Part shown: piece by piece, positions 43,937 to 51,770 of the stretch
Layout of the letters: the number at the start of each line of letters is the position of its first letter
Numbering within the stretch: the stretch's first letter is position 1
NCBI GenBank assembly: GCA_002304925.1
Contig: DBPT01000024.1
Location: forward strand, 53,295 to 117,294
Length of the DNA stretch: 64,000 nucleotides
DNA from: Prolixibacteraceae bacterium UBA1413
GTDB lineage: Bacteria > Bacteroidota > Bacteroidia > Bacteroidales > Prolixibacteraceae
Direction of reading: 5' to 3'
Notes under the pieces: model-generated
Seen by the model: the letters and a program-made list of their open reading frames with translations, nothing else
The model's database searches: none
Told to the model about the DNA's origin: nothing
Position numbers and translations under genes: made by a program

Positions 43937-44827
43937 ATGGTTGAAAAAGTCCCGAAATACGTGGTCCGCACCTTTCTGACGGGAGTCTCCAGGCTTCCGT
44001 TTTCCGTGTTATATGTCATTTCAGGCATCCTCTTCATATTTGTATACCACGTATTCAGGTACCGCAGGGATGTTACCCGAAGGAACCTCAAGCTTTCCTT
44101 TCCGGAGAAAACTGACGATGAACGAAAAAAGATCGCCCGGCAATACTACCGGTATTTGTGCGATCTGGTTGTTGAAATCCTGAAAACCCCGGTGCTGAAA
44201 AAGGAGGAAATCCTCCGGCGTATGGTAATAAAAAATCCTGAAGTTGTAAACAGGTACTATGACAAGGGAAGGAGTGTGATTGTCATGGCCATGCATTACG
44301 GAAACTGGGAATGGCTCTGCTGTATGCCGCTGTTGCTGAAGCATTATCATTTTGCAGTTTACAAATCCCAGCAGGACAGTGAATTTGAAGCCCATCTCAA
44401 TAGTGTCAGGGCCCGTTTCGGTGCCGAGCCCGTATCCATGTCGATTACCCTTCGGAAGATTCTGAAGGCTGAGAAAGAGGGCACGTGTGTTTTGACAGGA
44501 CTCCTTGCCGACCAGTCACCTCCATGGAACCACCCCTTCTGGACAACGTTCATGAATCAGCCGGCCCTGTTTTTCAACGGCCCTGCCAAACTGGCCATCC
44601 GCTTTAACCACCCGGTACTGTTTCAGCAAATCAAAAGAATAAAAAGAGGGTTTTATGAGACCTCTTTTGAAGTTCTGTTTGAAAATCCCCGGGAAGTATC
44701 TGAAGAGACCATCATCAACACTTATGTACGCAGGATTGAGTCGGTCATACGAGAAGAACCCGCCTGGTATCTCTGGTCACACAAGAGGTGGAAATACAAA
44801 AAACCCGGAGATAAACCAGTATACTGA
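43937..44827 (+). CDS. LpxL/HtrB-family lipid acyltransferase (first of two)
   Basis: Membrane-bound acyltransferase of the late lipid A acylation family. From the ATG at 43937 (MVEKVPKYVVRTFLTG) it has 296 residues, an N-terminal membrane segment around 17-40 and the catalytic HX4E motif H120-E125 in AMHYGNWEW. Later it has the family features ADQSPPWNHPFWTTFMNQPALF and EEPAWYLWSHKRWKY. A close homologue follows after 43 bases. The acyl donor and exact acceptor (lipid A or another lipid) are not determined. Confidence 0.87.
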   Translation: MVEKVPKYVVRTFLTGVSRLPFSVLYVISGILFIFVYHVFRYRRDVTRRNLKLSFPEKTDDERKKIARQYYRYLCDLVVEILKTPVLKKEEILRRMVIKNPEVVNRYYDKGRSVIVMAMHYGNWEWLCCMPLLLKHYHFAVYKSQQDSEFEAHLNSVRARFGAEPVSMSITLRKILKAEKEGTCVLTGLLADQSPPWNHPFWTTFMNQPALFFNGPAKLAIRFNHPVLFQQIKRIKRGFYETSFEVLFENPREVSEETIINTYVRRIESVIREEPAWYLWSHKRWKYKKPGDKPVY

Positions 44828-44870
44828 CTTAAAAGCAGGATGTTACATTCTAATATCAAAAGGAAGCACA

Positions 44871-45848
44871 ATGGTTGAGGAACCAAAAGGAATATTCTCT
44901 CCGCTTGAACTTATGAAAGCGACCGGAATCAGTGTACTGAAACTGATTTCTTATCTTCCCTTTCCGGTTTTGTACGGATTATCAGGCCTGTTTGCCTTTA
45001 TCCTGCAACATGTAGTAAGATACCGCAAAGATGTGATCGTCAACAACCTCCGTCATGCTTTTCCGGATTACACTGACAAACAGATTGCTTCCACCGTAAA
45101 TAAGTTTTACCGCCATTTTGGCGACATAACCGTCGAGACAATCAAGGCATATTCCCTGTCGCACGACGAATTCAAAAAAAGAATCACGTTCCGGGGGGTC
45201 GATCTGATGAACAGCTATGCAGAGAAAGGGACAAGCGTCATTTTGCTGGCCATGCATTACAACAATTGGGAATTGAACAGTTTCGCACAGGTGTTTCTGA
45301 AGCATCAGTTTCTGGTAGTGTACAATCCGGTAAGGGGGAATCCGCGCTTTGAAAAATATCTGTTGGGGATCAGGGAGCGTTGGGGAATGCAAACAATTGC
45401 GGTACATAAATCATCACGCGCCGCCATGGAATTCAATCTGCGGGGGCTTCCCGTTGTCCTGACTCTTGTAGCCGACCAGCGACCTGCCGTCATTACCCGT
45501 TTCTGGACCACCTTCCTGAACCAGGAAGCCTGCTTTTATCAGGGGCCCGAAAAAATAGCCCGTAAAAGCAACCTGCCAGTCTTTTTCCACCTCACCCGGA
45601 AAACCAGCAGAGGCCACTATGAAGTCTCCTTTATTCCGCTATTTGAAAAGCCGGCAGAAGTGACCGAACAGGAGATTCTGCTAAGATATGTCAGAACCAT
45701 GGAGAAGCACATCAGGGAAGAACCTGCCTGCTACCTTTGGTCACACAAGCGGTGGAAGCAGCAGCGACCCGAAGGATATCCGTTGGTTGACGAACACCGG
45801 GTGGGCGGAGAGGAAGGGACAGGGCATCACAGCCAGCCGGGGCAATAG
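44871..45848 (+). CDS. LpxL/HtrB-family lipid acyltransferase (second of two)
   Basis: Paralogue of the preceding gene. From the ATG at 44871 (MVEEPKGIFSPLELMKATG), preceded by aggaag, it has 325 residues; the longer open frame overlapping the first gene is not coding. It has a membrane segment about 22-48, the HX4E motif H129-E134 in AMHYNNWEL, ADQRPAVITRFWTTFLNQEA and EEPACYLWSHKRWK. A tail of about 25 hydrophilic residues follows the conserved domain. The pair may add two different acyl chains or act in sequence. Confidence 0.86.
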   Translation: MVEEPKGIFSPLELMKATGISVLKLISYLPFPVLYGLSGLFAFILQHVVRYRKDVIVNNLRHAFPDYTDKQIASTVNKFYRHFGDITVETIKAYSLSHDEFKKRITFRGVDLMNSYAEKGTSVILLAMHYNNWELNSFAQVFLKHQFLVVYNPVRGNPRFEKYLLGIRERWGMQTIAVHKSSRAAMEFNLRGLPVVLTLVADQRPAVITRFWTTFLNQEACFYQGPEKIARKSNLPVFFHLTRKTSRGHYEVSFIPLFEKPAEVTEQEILLRYVRTMEKHIREEPACYLWSHKRWKQQRPEGYPLVDEHRVGGEEGTGHHSQPGQ

Positions 45849-45935
45849 CCGGATGTGTGTCGGTTTCAAATCAGGGGAATTTCCCGCTGCAAAGTCCGGA
45901 ATGATCGTGAACAACAGCTTAAGTAGGGCAACCAG

Positions 45936-46859
45936 ATGGGAAAAAGAGTGGACCTGAAAGGAAAGGTGTTCATGCCGGCATTCCGGCAGGGGATGAAGAC
46001 CGCGCTGTGGCTCCTGAAGCTCACCATTCCCGTTTCATTGGGTGTATTCCTGCTCAATTGGCTCGGGGTGCTGGAGGGCCTAGCCATTCTCACGGAACCC
46101 CTCTTCAAGTTATTTGGGTTGTCGGGGAAAGCTTCCATCGTGCTGATTACCGGCTATTTCACCAACATCTATTCAGTTATTGCGGTGATGGCCACCCTTG
46201 ATCTGCCGCTCAGGGAAGCATTGATTCTGGCCAACATGACCCTGATCGGGCATGCCCTGATTGTGGAATCGGGGATTCAGTCCAAAACGGGATCGTCGCC
46301 ATGGAGAATGACGCTGTTGAGACTGGGCACAGGCTTTGTGGCAGCCCTGTTGCTGAACCTATTACTGCCGCAGATGCCCGGAAAAATCGCATTACGGCCC
46401 GAAGATACCGACGGCAGATTTATCCCCGACTTCCTGGAGTGGCTGAAAGCCATTGGGATTACCTCCCTGAAAATCGTAGTGCTGGTCAACATCCTGCTGG
46501 TACTGCAGCGTCTTATGAGCGAGTTAGGCGTACTCAGGTGGCTGGAGCGGCCTTTCTATCCGCTACTCAGGCTCATGGGGCTGCCTGCCTCCAGCAGTTT
46601 TCTTTGGTTAGTGGCCAACACGCTGGGACTCTCATACGGGGGAGCCATCATGATCAGCCAGACCGCGGAAGGAGCCTTTACACGCAGGGATGCCGACCTT
46701 CTGAACCACCATATTGCCATCTCACACTCTCAATTGGAAGATACGCTGTTGTTCGCAGCAATAGGGATGCCCATCCTGTGGCTGGTATTTCCCCGTTTTC
46801 TCCTTGCCATTGGGGTGGTCTGGCTTCGCCGTCTGGAATTGTATGCAAAAGAGAGGTAG
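45936..46859 (+). CDS. Gate-domain (nucleoside recognition) membrane protein
   Basis: 307 residues, strongly hydrophobic with about eight membrane segments. It contains two Gate domains, one near residues 30-130 (TGYFTNIYSVIAVMATLDLP) and one near 180-300 (LVANTLGLSYGGAIMISQT). The family includes the spore maturation proteins SpmA/SpmB and the C-terminal part of FeoB. Small-molecule or ion movement is likely, and the substrate is unknown. It follows the acyltransferase pair on the same strand with 87 bases between. Confidence 0.75.
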   Translation: MGKRVDLKGKVFMPAFRQGMKTALWLLKLTIPVSLGVFLLNWLGVLEGLAILTEPLFKLFGLSGKASIVLITGYFTNIYSVIAVMATLDLPLREALILANMTLIGHALIVESGIQSKTGSSPWRMTLLRLGTGFVAALLLNLLLPQMPGKIALRPEDTDGRFIPDFLEWLKAIGITSLKIVVLVNILLVLQRLMSELGVLRWLERPFYPLLRLMGLPASSSFLWLVANTLGLSYGGAIMISQTAEGAFTRRDADLLNHHIAISHSQLEDTLLFAAIGMPILWLVFPRFLLAIGVVWLRRLELYAKER

Positions 46860-46865
46860 ATGAAA

Positions 46866-46905
46866 CAGGTAATCCACCGGTCCGGAAACCTACCCGGTGA
46901 ACCTG
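46866..46905. terminator. hairpin between convergent genes
   Basis: caggt (46866-46870) and caccgg (46875-46880) pair with ccggtg (46894-46899) and acctg (46901-46905). The hairpin lies in the 51-base gap where the Gate-protein gene and the response regulator gene converge and may end both transcripts, although the T-run is weak. Confidence 0.6.
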
Positions 46906-46910
46906 ACTTC

Positions 46911-47606
46911 TTATTTACAGGAAAGCCGGAATCCTACCTTGGGGATGTTTTCAATCCTGACCGATGAATCACCATTGAAATATTTTCGAAGTTTCGAGAT
47001 GAAGACATCGAGGCTCCTTCCGGCAAAATAGTCGTTTTCTCCCCATATGGAGGTTAGAATCAACTCCCTTTTCACAATGTTATTCCGCGAGGAGCACAAC
47101 AGACGAAGCACATCAGCCTCCCGGCTGGTCAGCCTTCGCTTTTCATCCCCCCGCTTCAGCGCCAGGTTGGAATAGTCAAATTCAAAACTGCCAACGTGAA
47201 AAATATCATTTCCCTCTTTAATGTCAGCCGGCTCCACCCTGTTCGACACAGCCCTGATCCTGCATAAAAGTTCGTCCTCGTCAAAGGGTTTGGTGATGTA
47301 ATCGTCGGCCCCCAGCGAATATCCTTTCAGTTTATCTTCTTTCAGCGAACGGGCGGTAAGAAAAATCACCGGAATTTTCCGGTCCATTGATTTTATGGTG
47401 CGGGCAAGGTTAAAACCATCTACACCGGGAAGCATCACATCAAGGATACAAAAATTAAAACTCCCCGTCCTGAACCCTTTCAGGGCTGACTCGCCGTCAC
47501 GGAAAAGCTTCACATAAAAACCGTTTCCTTCCAGGTATTCCGTAAGGAGAAAACCCAGATTCAGATCATCTTCAGCCAACAGTATTCGAAGTTGTTTCTC
47601 ATTCAT
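46911..47606 (-). CDS. rprY: OmpR-family response regulator
   Basis: 231-residue transcription factor. The receiver domain has acidic residues D13-D14 (AEDD), phospho-acceptor D56 in ILDVMLPG, Thr in FLTARS and Lys in ITKPFD. A winged-helix DNA-binding domain follows (about 130-230), with LTSREADVLRLLC and ISKLRKYFNG. It overlaps its kinase gene by eight bases. Organisation and sequence recall the Bacteroides RprX-RprY pair, so the symbol is given tentatively. Confidence 0.88.
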   Translation of the reverse strand: MNEKQLRILLAEDDLNLGFLLTEYLEGNGFYVKLFRDGESALKGFRTGSFNFCILDVMLPGVDGFNLARTIKSMDRKIPVIFLTARSLKEDKLKGYSLGADDYITKPFDEDELLCRIRAVSNRVEPADIKEGNDIFHVGSFEFDYSNLALKRGDEKRRLTSREADVLRLLCSSRNNIVKRELILTSIWGENDYFAGRSLDVFISKLRKYFNGDSSVRIENIPKVGFRLSCK

Positions 47607-48879
47607 CCCTATTCACGGCAAGAGGTAAAACCACTGTAAATATACTTCCTTTTCCCGGTTCACTTGAAACGGTCACTTTCCCATGGTGTGCAGTCACTAC
47701 GCTCTTCACATACGAAAGTCCGATGCCGAAGCCCTTGTTATCATGCACATCGCCTGTGGGCACCCTGAAATATTTGTCAAATATATATTTCTGGTATTTG
47801 GTAGGGATCCCTATCCCATTGTCAGTGAACTCCACCACAATTTCATTTTTCATTACAACGCTTCTGATCTGCATATCAGGCTGTCTTCCTGAATACTTTA
47901 AAGAATTGGTGAGCAGATTGACAAACACATTGGTGAGATGGTGCCTGTCGGCCATGACTGTATCATCCTTTTCATCGAGTTGAAGGGTAATGCTTCCCTG
48001 TTTGTCTTCAAGCAACAACTTCACCGATTCCATGGCATCGTTCACCATTGCACTGAGACTTTCGGGCTTCCTGTCATATTCGAAATCTTCCCTTTCCATG
48101 GCAGCCATATTGAGCAAGGTTTCCACCTGCCGCTGAAGTTTCAGATTCTCCCTGAAAATAAGATCACCATATTCCCTTTGCTTCTCCGGGTTATCGCTGC
48201 TCTTTCCCTTTCTGATCAGATTGGAAGCCAGCGAAATCGAAGTGATCGGCGTTTTAAACTCGTGGGTGATGTTGTTAATCAGTTCCCTGATATTTTCAGA
48301 CAGCCTCACCTCCTCGCGGTAGAGCCTCACCATTTGAAAAATAGAAAAGAAGATCAACAGGATCAGGATCACCGACGCAAAAACCATCACTCCTGCACGG
48401 TTCAGCAAGAAGCGGGTTTTGTCGGGGAAATTGACTGCCAGCTCATAGCCGCTGGTCTGGAGCAGTTCCCTCAGGCTTTGGGTATAACAGGTCCCCTTAC
48501 CCACAACAAGCCGTAAAGGACCATTCCGCAGGGTATCTCTCTGATTTTTGGTGATGAAGATTTCATAATCCAGGTCAATGTCGAAAGCCGCCAACTCAGC
48601 ATCGATGGTGGAATGAATCTGGTTCCAGATTCTGTGCGACAACAGGTGATTATCCGTCTGGACCGTGTCGCATCCCATGCATTCACGCATAGCATTGCAA
48701 ACCATCTGGTCATTGTTAAGGCTTGCAATGGTCTTGTCAAGCGCCAGATCAACGCTGTTCCTGAAAACTCTTTCCTGAAAACTGACGGAATATAAAATCC
48801 ATCTCACCTGCAGGAACAGGAGTAATCCCAACATTATCAGGGTTATCCATACCAAATGCTTTCTCAGGTATTTTTTCAT
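47599..48879 (-). CDS. rprX: membrane sensor histidine kinase
   Basis: 426 residues: a membrane segment at about 8-30, a periplasmic region 31-163, a second segment at 164-185, then a HisKA domain with H206 in NNITHEFKTPITS. The ATPase domain has NVFVNLLTNSLKYSG, DNGIGIP and GFGIGLSYVKS. The periplasmic region contains four cysteines, C61, C67, C70 and C131, which could bind metal or sense redox. The downstream regulator gene overlaps by eight bases. The rprX assignment rests on gene order and general likeness. Confidence 0.87.
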   Translation of the reverse strand: MKKYLRKHLVWITLIMLGLLLFLQVRWILYSVSFQERVFRNSVDLALDKTIASLNNDQMVCNAMRECMGCDTVQTDNHLLSHRIWNQIHSTIDAELAAFDIDLDYEIFITKNQRDTLRNGPLRLVVGKGTCYTQSLRELLQTSGYELAVNFPDKTRFLLNRAGVMVFASVILILLIFFSIFQMVRLYREEVRLSENIRELINNITHEFKTPITSISLASNLIRKGKSSDNPEKQREYGDLIFRENLKLQRQVETLLNMAAMEREDFEYDRKPESLSAMVNDAMESVKLLLEDKQGSITLQLDEKDDTVMADRHHLTNVFVNLLTNSLKYSGRQPDMQIRSVVMKNEIVVEFTDNGIGIPTKYQKYIFDKYFRVPTGDVHDNKGFGIGLSYVKSVVTAHHGKVTVSSEPGKGSIFTVVLPLAVNRDE

Positions 48880-48957
48880 TAGACAAAGATAGCCATAATA
48901 AAAGAGTAAAAAGTCTAATTTAACATCATGTTAACATTTATGTGGAATGATTAAATA

Positions 48958-48965
48958 TATATTTG
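48958..48965 (+). promoter_or_regulatory. putative -7 box of the cysteine-rich protein gene
   Basis: TATATTTG matches TAnnTTTG about 30 bases before the ATG at 48996. The sensor kinase is transcribed divergently from the same 116-base spacer, where TATCTTTG read leftward (48891-48884) is a possible -7 box almost touching its start codon. The two promoters could share control. Confidence 0.45.
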
Positions 48966-48995
48966 TCACAAAATTTAATTAATAATTGAGAAACC

Positions 48996-49331
48996 ATGAA
49001 AAAGTTACTATTCATTTTAGCGATCATCGCCGTTTACGGTCTTTCAGTCACCCGGGCATATGCCGGTGCTGTAACAATTGAGAAGGCAAATGTAACCATT
49101 GTTGCTGACGATAATGATCAGGATAGTGTAAAGGAGAAGGTAAAGAAGGCGGTTGTCAAAACCAAGACAAATAGTGATGACAAAGCTGCGGTTAAGTCAG
49201 ATGCAGGATGTACAGGCAAGGCCGAAGTAAAAAGCGGATGCTGCGAAACACAAAAAGCTGCCTGTGCTGAAAAGGGCAAGGCCTGTTGCGGAAGCAAGAA
49301 CACCGAAGCCGTTCCCGTCCCGAAAAAGTAA
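48996..49331 (+). CDS. small exported cysteine-rich protein
   Basis: 111 residues with a clear signal peptide (about 1-23). The mature part is acidic then lysine-rich (SVKEKVKKAVVKTKT), followed by a cysteine cluster C72, C82, C83, C90, C97, C98 in the last third with a short Pro/Lys tail. I do not recognise a family. The paired cysteines suggest metal binding or thiol chemistry in the periplasm. It diverges from the sensor kinase gene and has its own terminator, so it is probably a regulated single-gene unit. Confidence 0.72.
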   Translation: MKKLLFILAIIAVYGLSVTRAYAGAVTIEKANVTIVADDNDQDSVKEKVKKAVVKTKTNSDDKAAVKSDAGCTGKAEVKSGCCETQKAACAEKGKACCGSKNTEAVPVPKK

Positions 49332-49352
49332 TGATCTTAATAAAATTGAACC

Positions 49353-49381
49353 GGGGGTACTTGTAAGGGTACCCTTTTTTC
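49353..49381 (+). terminator. rho-independent terminator of the cysteine-rich protein gene
   Basis: gggtac (49355-49360) pairs with gtaccc (49369-49374) and is followed at once by six T residues, 22 bases after the stop codon. Confidence 0.8.
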
Positions 49382-49407
49382 ATTTACAGAAGATCCTGTA
49401 AATTCCG

Positions 49408-49415
49408 TATCTTTG
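49408..49415 (+). promoter_or_regulatory. putative -7 box of the radical SAM gene
   Basis: TATCTTTG matches TAnnTTTG, 14 bases before the ATG at 49430, just past the preceding terminator. A weak TTTA lies near the -33 position. Confidence 0.5.
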
Positions 49416-49429
49416 GTAGAAAACAGGGT

Positions 49430-50437
49430 ATGCATGAAGCGTGCTGTTTCACTAAAGAAGGAGAAGGCAAAGTAAGGTGCAGGCTTTGTCCGCATGAATG
49501 CGTGATACCGGAAGGGAAAGTAGGGGCATGTCATGTCAGGGTGAATCGCAACGGCCAACTTATCAGTCTGGTGTATGGACAGTTGGCTGCAATTCATTCC
49601 GATCCTGTTGAAAAGAAACCCCTTTATCATTTTTATCCTGGGAGGCAGATTCTCTCTGTCGGGACACATGGATGCAACCTCCGTTGTTCCTTTTGCCAGA
49701 ATTACAATCTTTCCCAATGTGATGCCGACGCCCCTTCCCGTGATTTCCCGATAACGCCTTCCCAATTGGCGCATCAGGCGATGTCGATCCCCGGAAATAT
49801 CGGAATTGCCTATACCTACAATGAGCCCACGGTTTTCTATGAGTTTATGGTCGATGTTGCGGAACTTATCCATTCTGCCGGATTAAAAAATGTAGCGATC
49901 ACCAATGGTTTCATCAATTCCGGTCCATTGTTGAATCTCCTGCCGCTCACGGATGCCTTCAATGTCGATCTAAAATCTTTCAGTGATAGTTTTTACCGGC
50001 AGATGACCGGCGGGAGGCTGGCACCGGTAATGGATACCCTGAAGGCCATTGTCAATGCAGGAAAGCATCTGGAAATCACCTATCTGGTGATCCCCACCCT
50101 TAACGATTCAGAAGAGGAATTCCGGGAAATGATTGACTGGATCAGTCTGGAACTGGGTCCCGATATCCCCTTGCATCTTTCCCGATATTTCCCGGCATGG
50201 AAATTATCGCTTCCGCCCACTCCGGAATCCACCCTCGACAATTTTGCTGACATTGCTGCTGAAAAACTTCGGTATATATATACCGGCAATGTTTCCACGG
50301 ATATTCATTCCTGTACCTATTGCCATGAATGCAAAACACTATTGATCAAACGCTTACACTATCATACAGAACTTTCCGGAGTTACCGGGGATGGGAGATG
50401 CAGCCATTGCGGGGCCACGTTGGCCGGTTACTTTTAG
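49430..50437 (+). CDS. amrS: AmmeMemoRadiSam system radical SAM enzyme
   Basis: 335 residues with the radical SAM cluster C82-x3-C86-x2-C89 in HGCNLRCSFCQN. An N-terminal cysteine set (CRLCPHEC near 17-24, C34) and a C-terminal set (CTYCHEC, CSHCG) frame the barrel. This arrangement marks the family that cooccurs with AMMECR1 and Memo proteins; the reaction is not established. Neither partner gene is in this window. The gene has its own promoter and stands between a terminator and the helicase promoter. Confidence 0.87.
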   Translation: MHEACCFTKEGEGKVRCRLCPHECVIPEGKVGACHVRVNRNGQLISLVYGQLAAIHSDPVEKKPLYHFYPGRQILSVGTHGCNLRCSFCQNYNLSQCDADAPSRDFPITPSQLAHQAMSIPGNIGIAYTYNEPTVFYEFMVDVAELIHSAGLKNVAITNGFINSGPLLNLLPLTDAFNVDLKSFSDSFYRQMTGGRLAPVMDTLKAIVNAGKHLEITYLVIPTLNDSEEEFREMIDWISLELGPDIPLHLSRYFPAWKLSLPPTPESTLDNFADIAAEKLRYIYTGNVSTDIHSCTYCHECKTLLIKRLHYHTELSGVTGDGRCSHCGATLAGYF

Positions 50438-50462
50438 GGAGACACAAATCGCCGGGAGTTTG

Positions 50463-50470
50463 TATCTTTG
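50463..50470 (+). promoter_or_regulatory. putative -7 box of the DEAD-box helicase gene
   Basis: TATCTTTG matches TAnnTTTG, about 31 bases before the ATG at 50502. A TTT-rich stretch near 50431-50435 may serve as the -33 element. Confidence 0.5.
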
Positions 50471-50501
50471 CACCTGATTTTTAATATTATCCCTTCCTTT
50501 C

Positions 50502-51758
50502 ATGAAATTTGAAGAGTTTAATCTGACCCGCGAGTTGCTCGACGCTATTTACTATATGGGGTATCGTGAAGCCACCTCTATCCAGGAACAGGCTATTCCT
50601 CCCATCACGGAAGGTCGTGACGTGATTGCCTGTGCCCAGACCGGTACCGGGAAAACAGCGGCATTTCTTTTACCCATTCTGGATTTTCAGGCCCGGAAAC
50701 CCTCTCCCGACACCAATACGCTGATTCTGGTTCCCACCCGGGAATTGGCCATCCAGATCGACCAGCAGATTCAGGGACTGGCCTATACCCTAAATATTAC
50801 CTCTATTGCCATCTACGGGGGAGGTGACGGGAGTGAATGGGGCCAACAAAAGACGGCCCTCACCAGAGGAGCCGATATCATCGTGGCCACCCCGGGAAAG
50901 CTGATCAGCCACCTCAGTCAGGGGTATGTGAAATTCGATAAAATTGAGCATCTCATCCTCGATGAAGCCGACCGCATGCTCGATATCGGTTTTTATGACG
51001 ATATCATGAAAATCATCTCCTATGTGCCCCAAAAAAGGCAAACCCTGATGTTCAGCGCCACCATGCCCCCGAAGATCCGCTCCATGTCAAAGCAGATACT
51101 CACTCGGCCCGTGGAGATCGCCCTGGAAATGTCAAAACCTGCCGAAGGGGTCACTCAACTCGCTTACCTAGTCCACGAAACCCAGAAAATCCCGCTGCTT
51201 CGGTTGGTCATCGCTGGAAAACCAGACTTCAGGAGCATCCTGGTATTCTCCTCGACCAAAAGAAAAGTCAACGATATTGTGCGTGGGCTCCGGTCCAGGT
51301 CATGGAAAACGGAAGGAATCTCGTCCGACCTGGAACAAAAACAAAGGGAGGAGATTCTTTTGCGTTTCAAATCACGAGAGACCCGGATCCTGGTCGCCAC
51401 CGATGTGTTGAGCCGGGGCATCGACATCAAGGACATCAACCTGGTCGTCAACTTTGATGTTCCGGGCGATGCCGAGGATTATGTCCACCGGGTTGGACGG
51501 ACGGCACGTGCCGAAACCACCGGCATGGCGATCACACTGGTCAATGAGGCTGACATGCAGAAGATGTACCGCATTGAAAAGCTTATCGAACGAGAAATTA
51601 CCAAAGCCCCTCTTCCCGAATCAATCGGAAACGGTCCCGAATGGAAAACCAGGACTTCGACCCCCCGTGACCACTTCCGGAAAAAAAGAGGATTCAGGGA
51701 AGGACCCAAAAACGGCTCTTCTTGGTCTGGTACCAGAAGAGAAAAAAAACCGCAATAA
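50502..51758 (+). CDS. DEAD-box ATP-dependent RNA helicase
   Basis: RNA remodelling enzyme of 418 residues, of the RhlE/CsdA type. It has the Q motif near 22-30, Walker A AQTGTGKT (45-52), PTRELA, LDEADRMLDIGF, SAT, then the second RecA domain with VATDVLSRGIDI and HRVGRTAR. The C-terminal tail of about 40 residues is basic and Arg/Lys/Gly-rich, typical of an RNA-binding extension. Roles in ribosome assembly or cold growth are common in the family but cannot be assigned here. Confidence 0.92.
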   Translation: MKFEEFNLTRELLDAIYYMGYREATSIQEQAIPPITEGRDVIACAQTGTGKTAAFLLPILDFQARKPSPDTNTLILVPTRELAIQIDQQIQGLAYTLNITSIAIYGGGDGSEWGQQKTALTRGADIIVATPGKLISHLSQGYVKFDKIEHLILDEADRMLDIGFYDDIMKIISYVPQKRQTLMFSATMPPKIRSMSKQILTRPVEIALEMSKPAEGVTQLAYLVHETQKIPLLRLVIAGKPDFRSILVFSSTKRKVNDIVRGLRSRSWKTEGISSDLEQKQREEILLRFKSRETRILVATDVLSRGIDIKDINLVVNFDVPGDAEDYVHRVGRTARAETTGMAITLVNEADMQKMYRIEKLIEREITKAPLPESIGNGPEWKTRTSTPRDHFRKKRGFREGPKNGSSWSGTRREKKPQ

Positions 51759-51770
51759 ATCCTATTTCCT

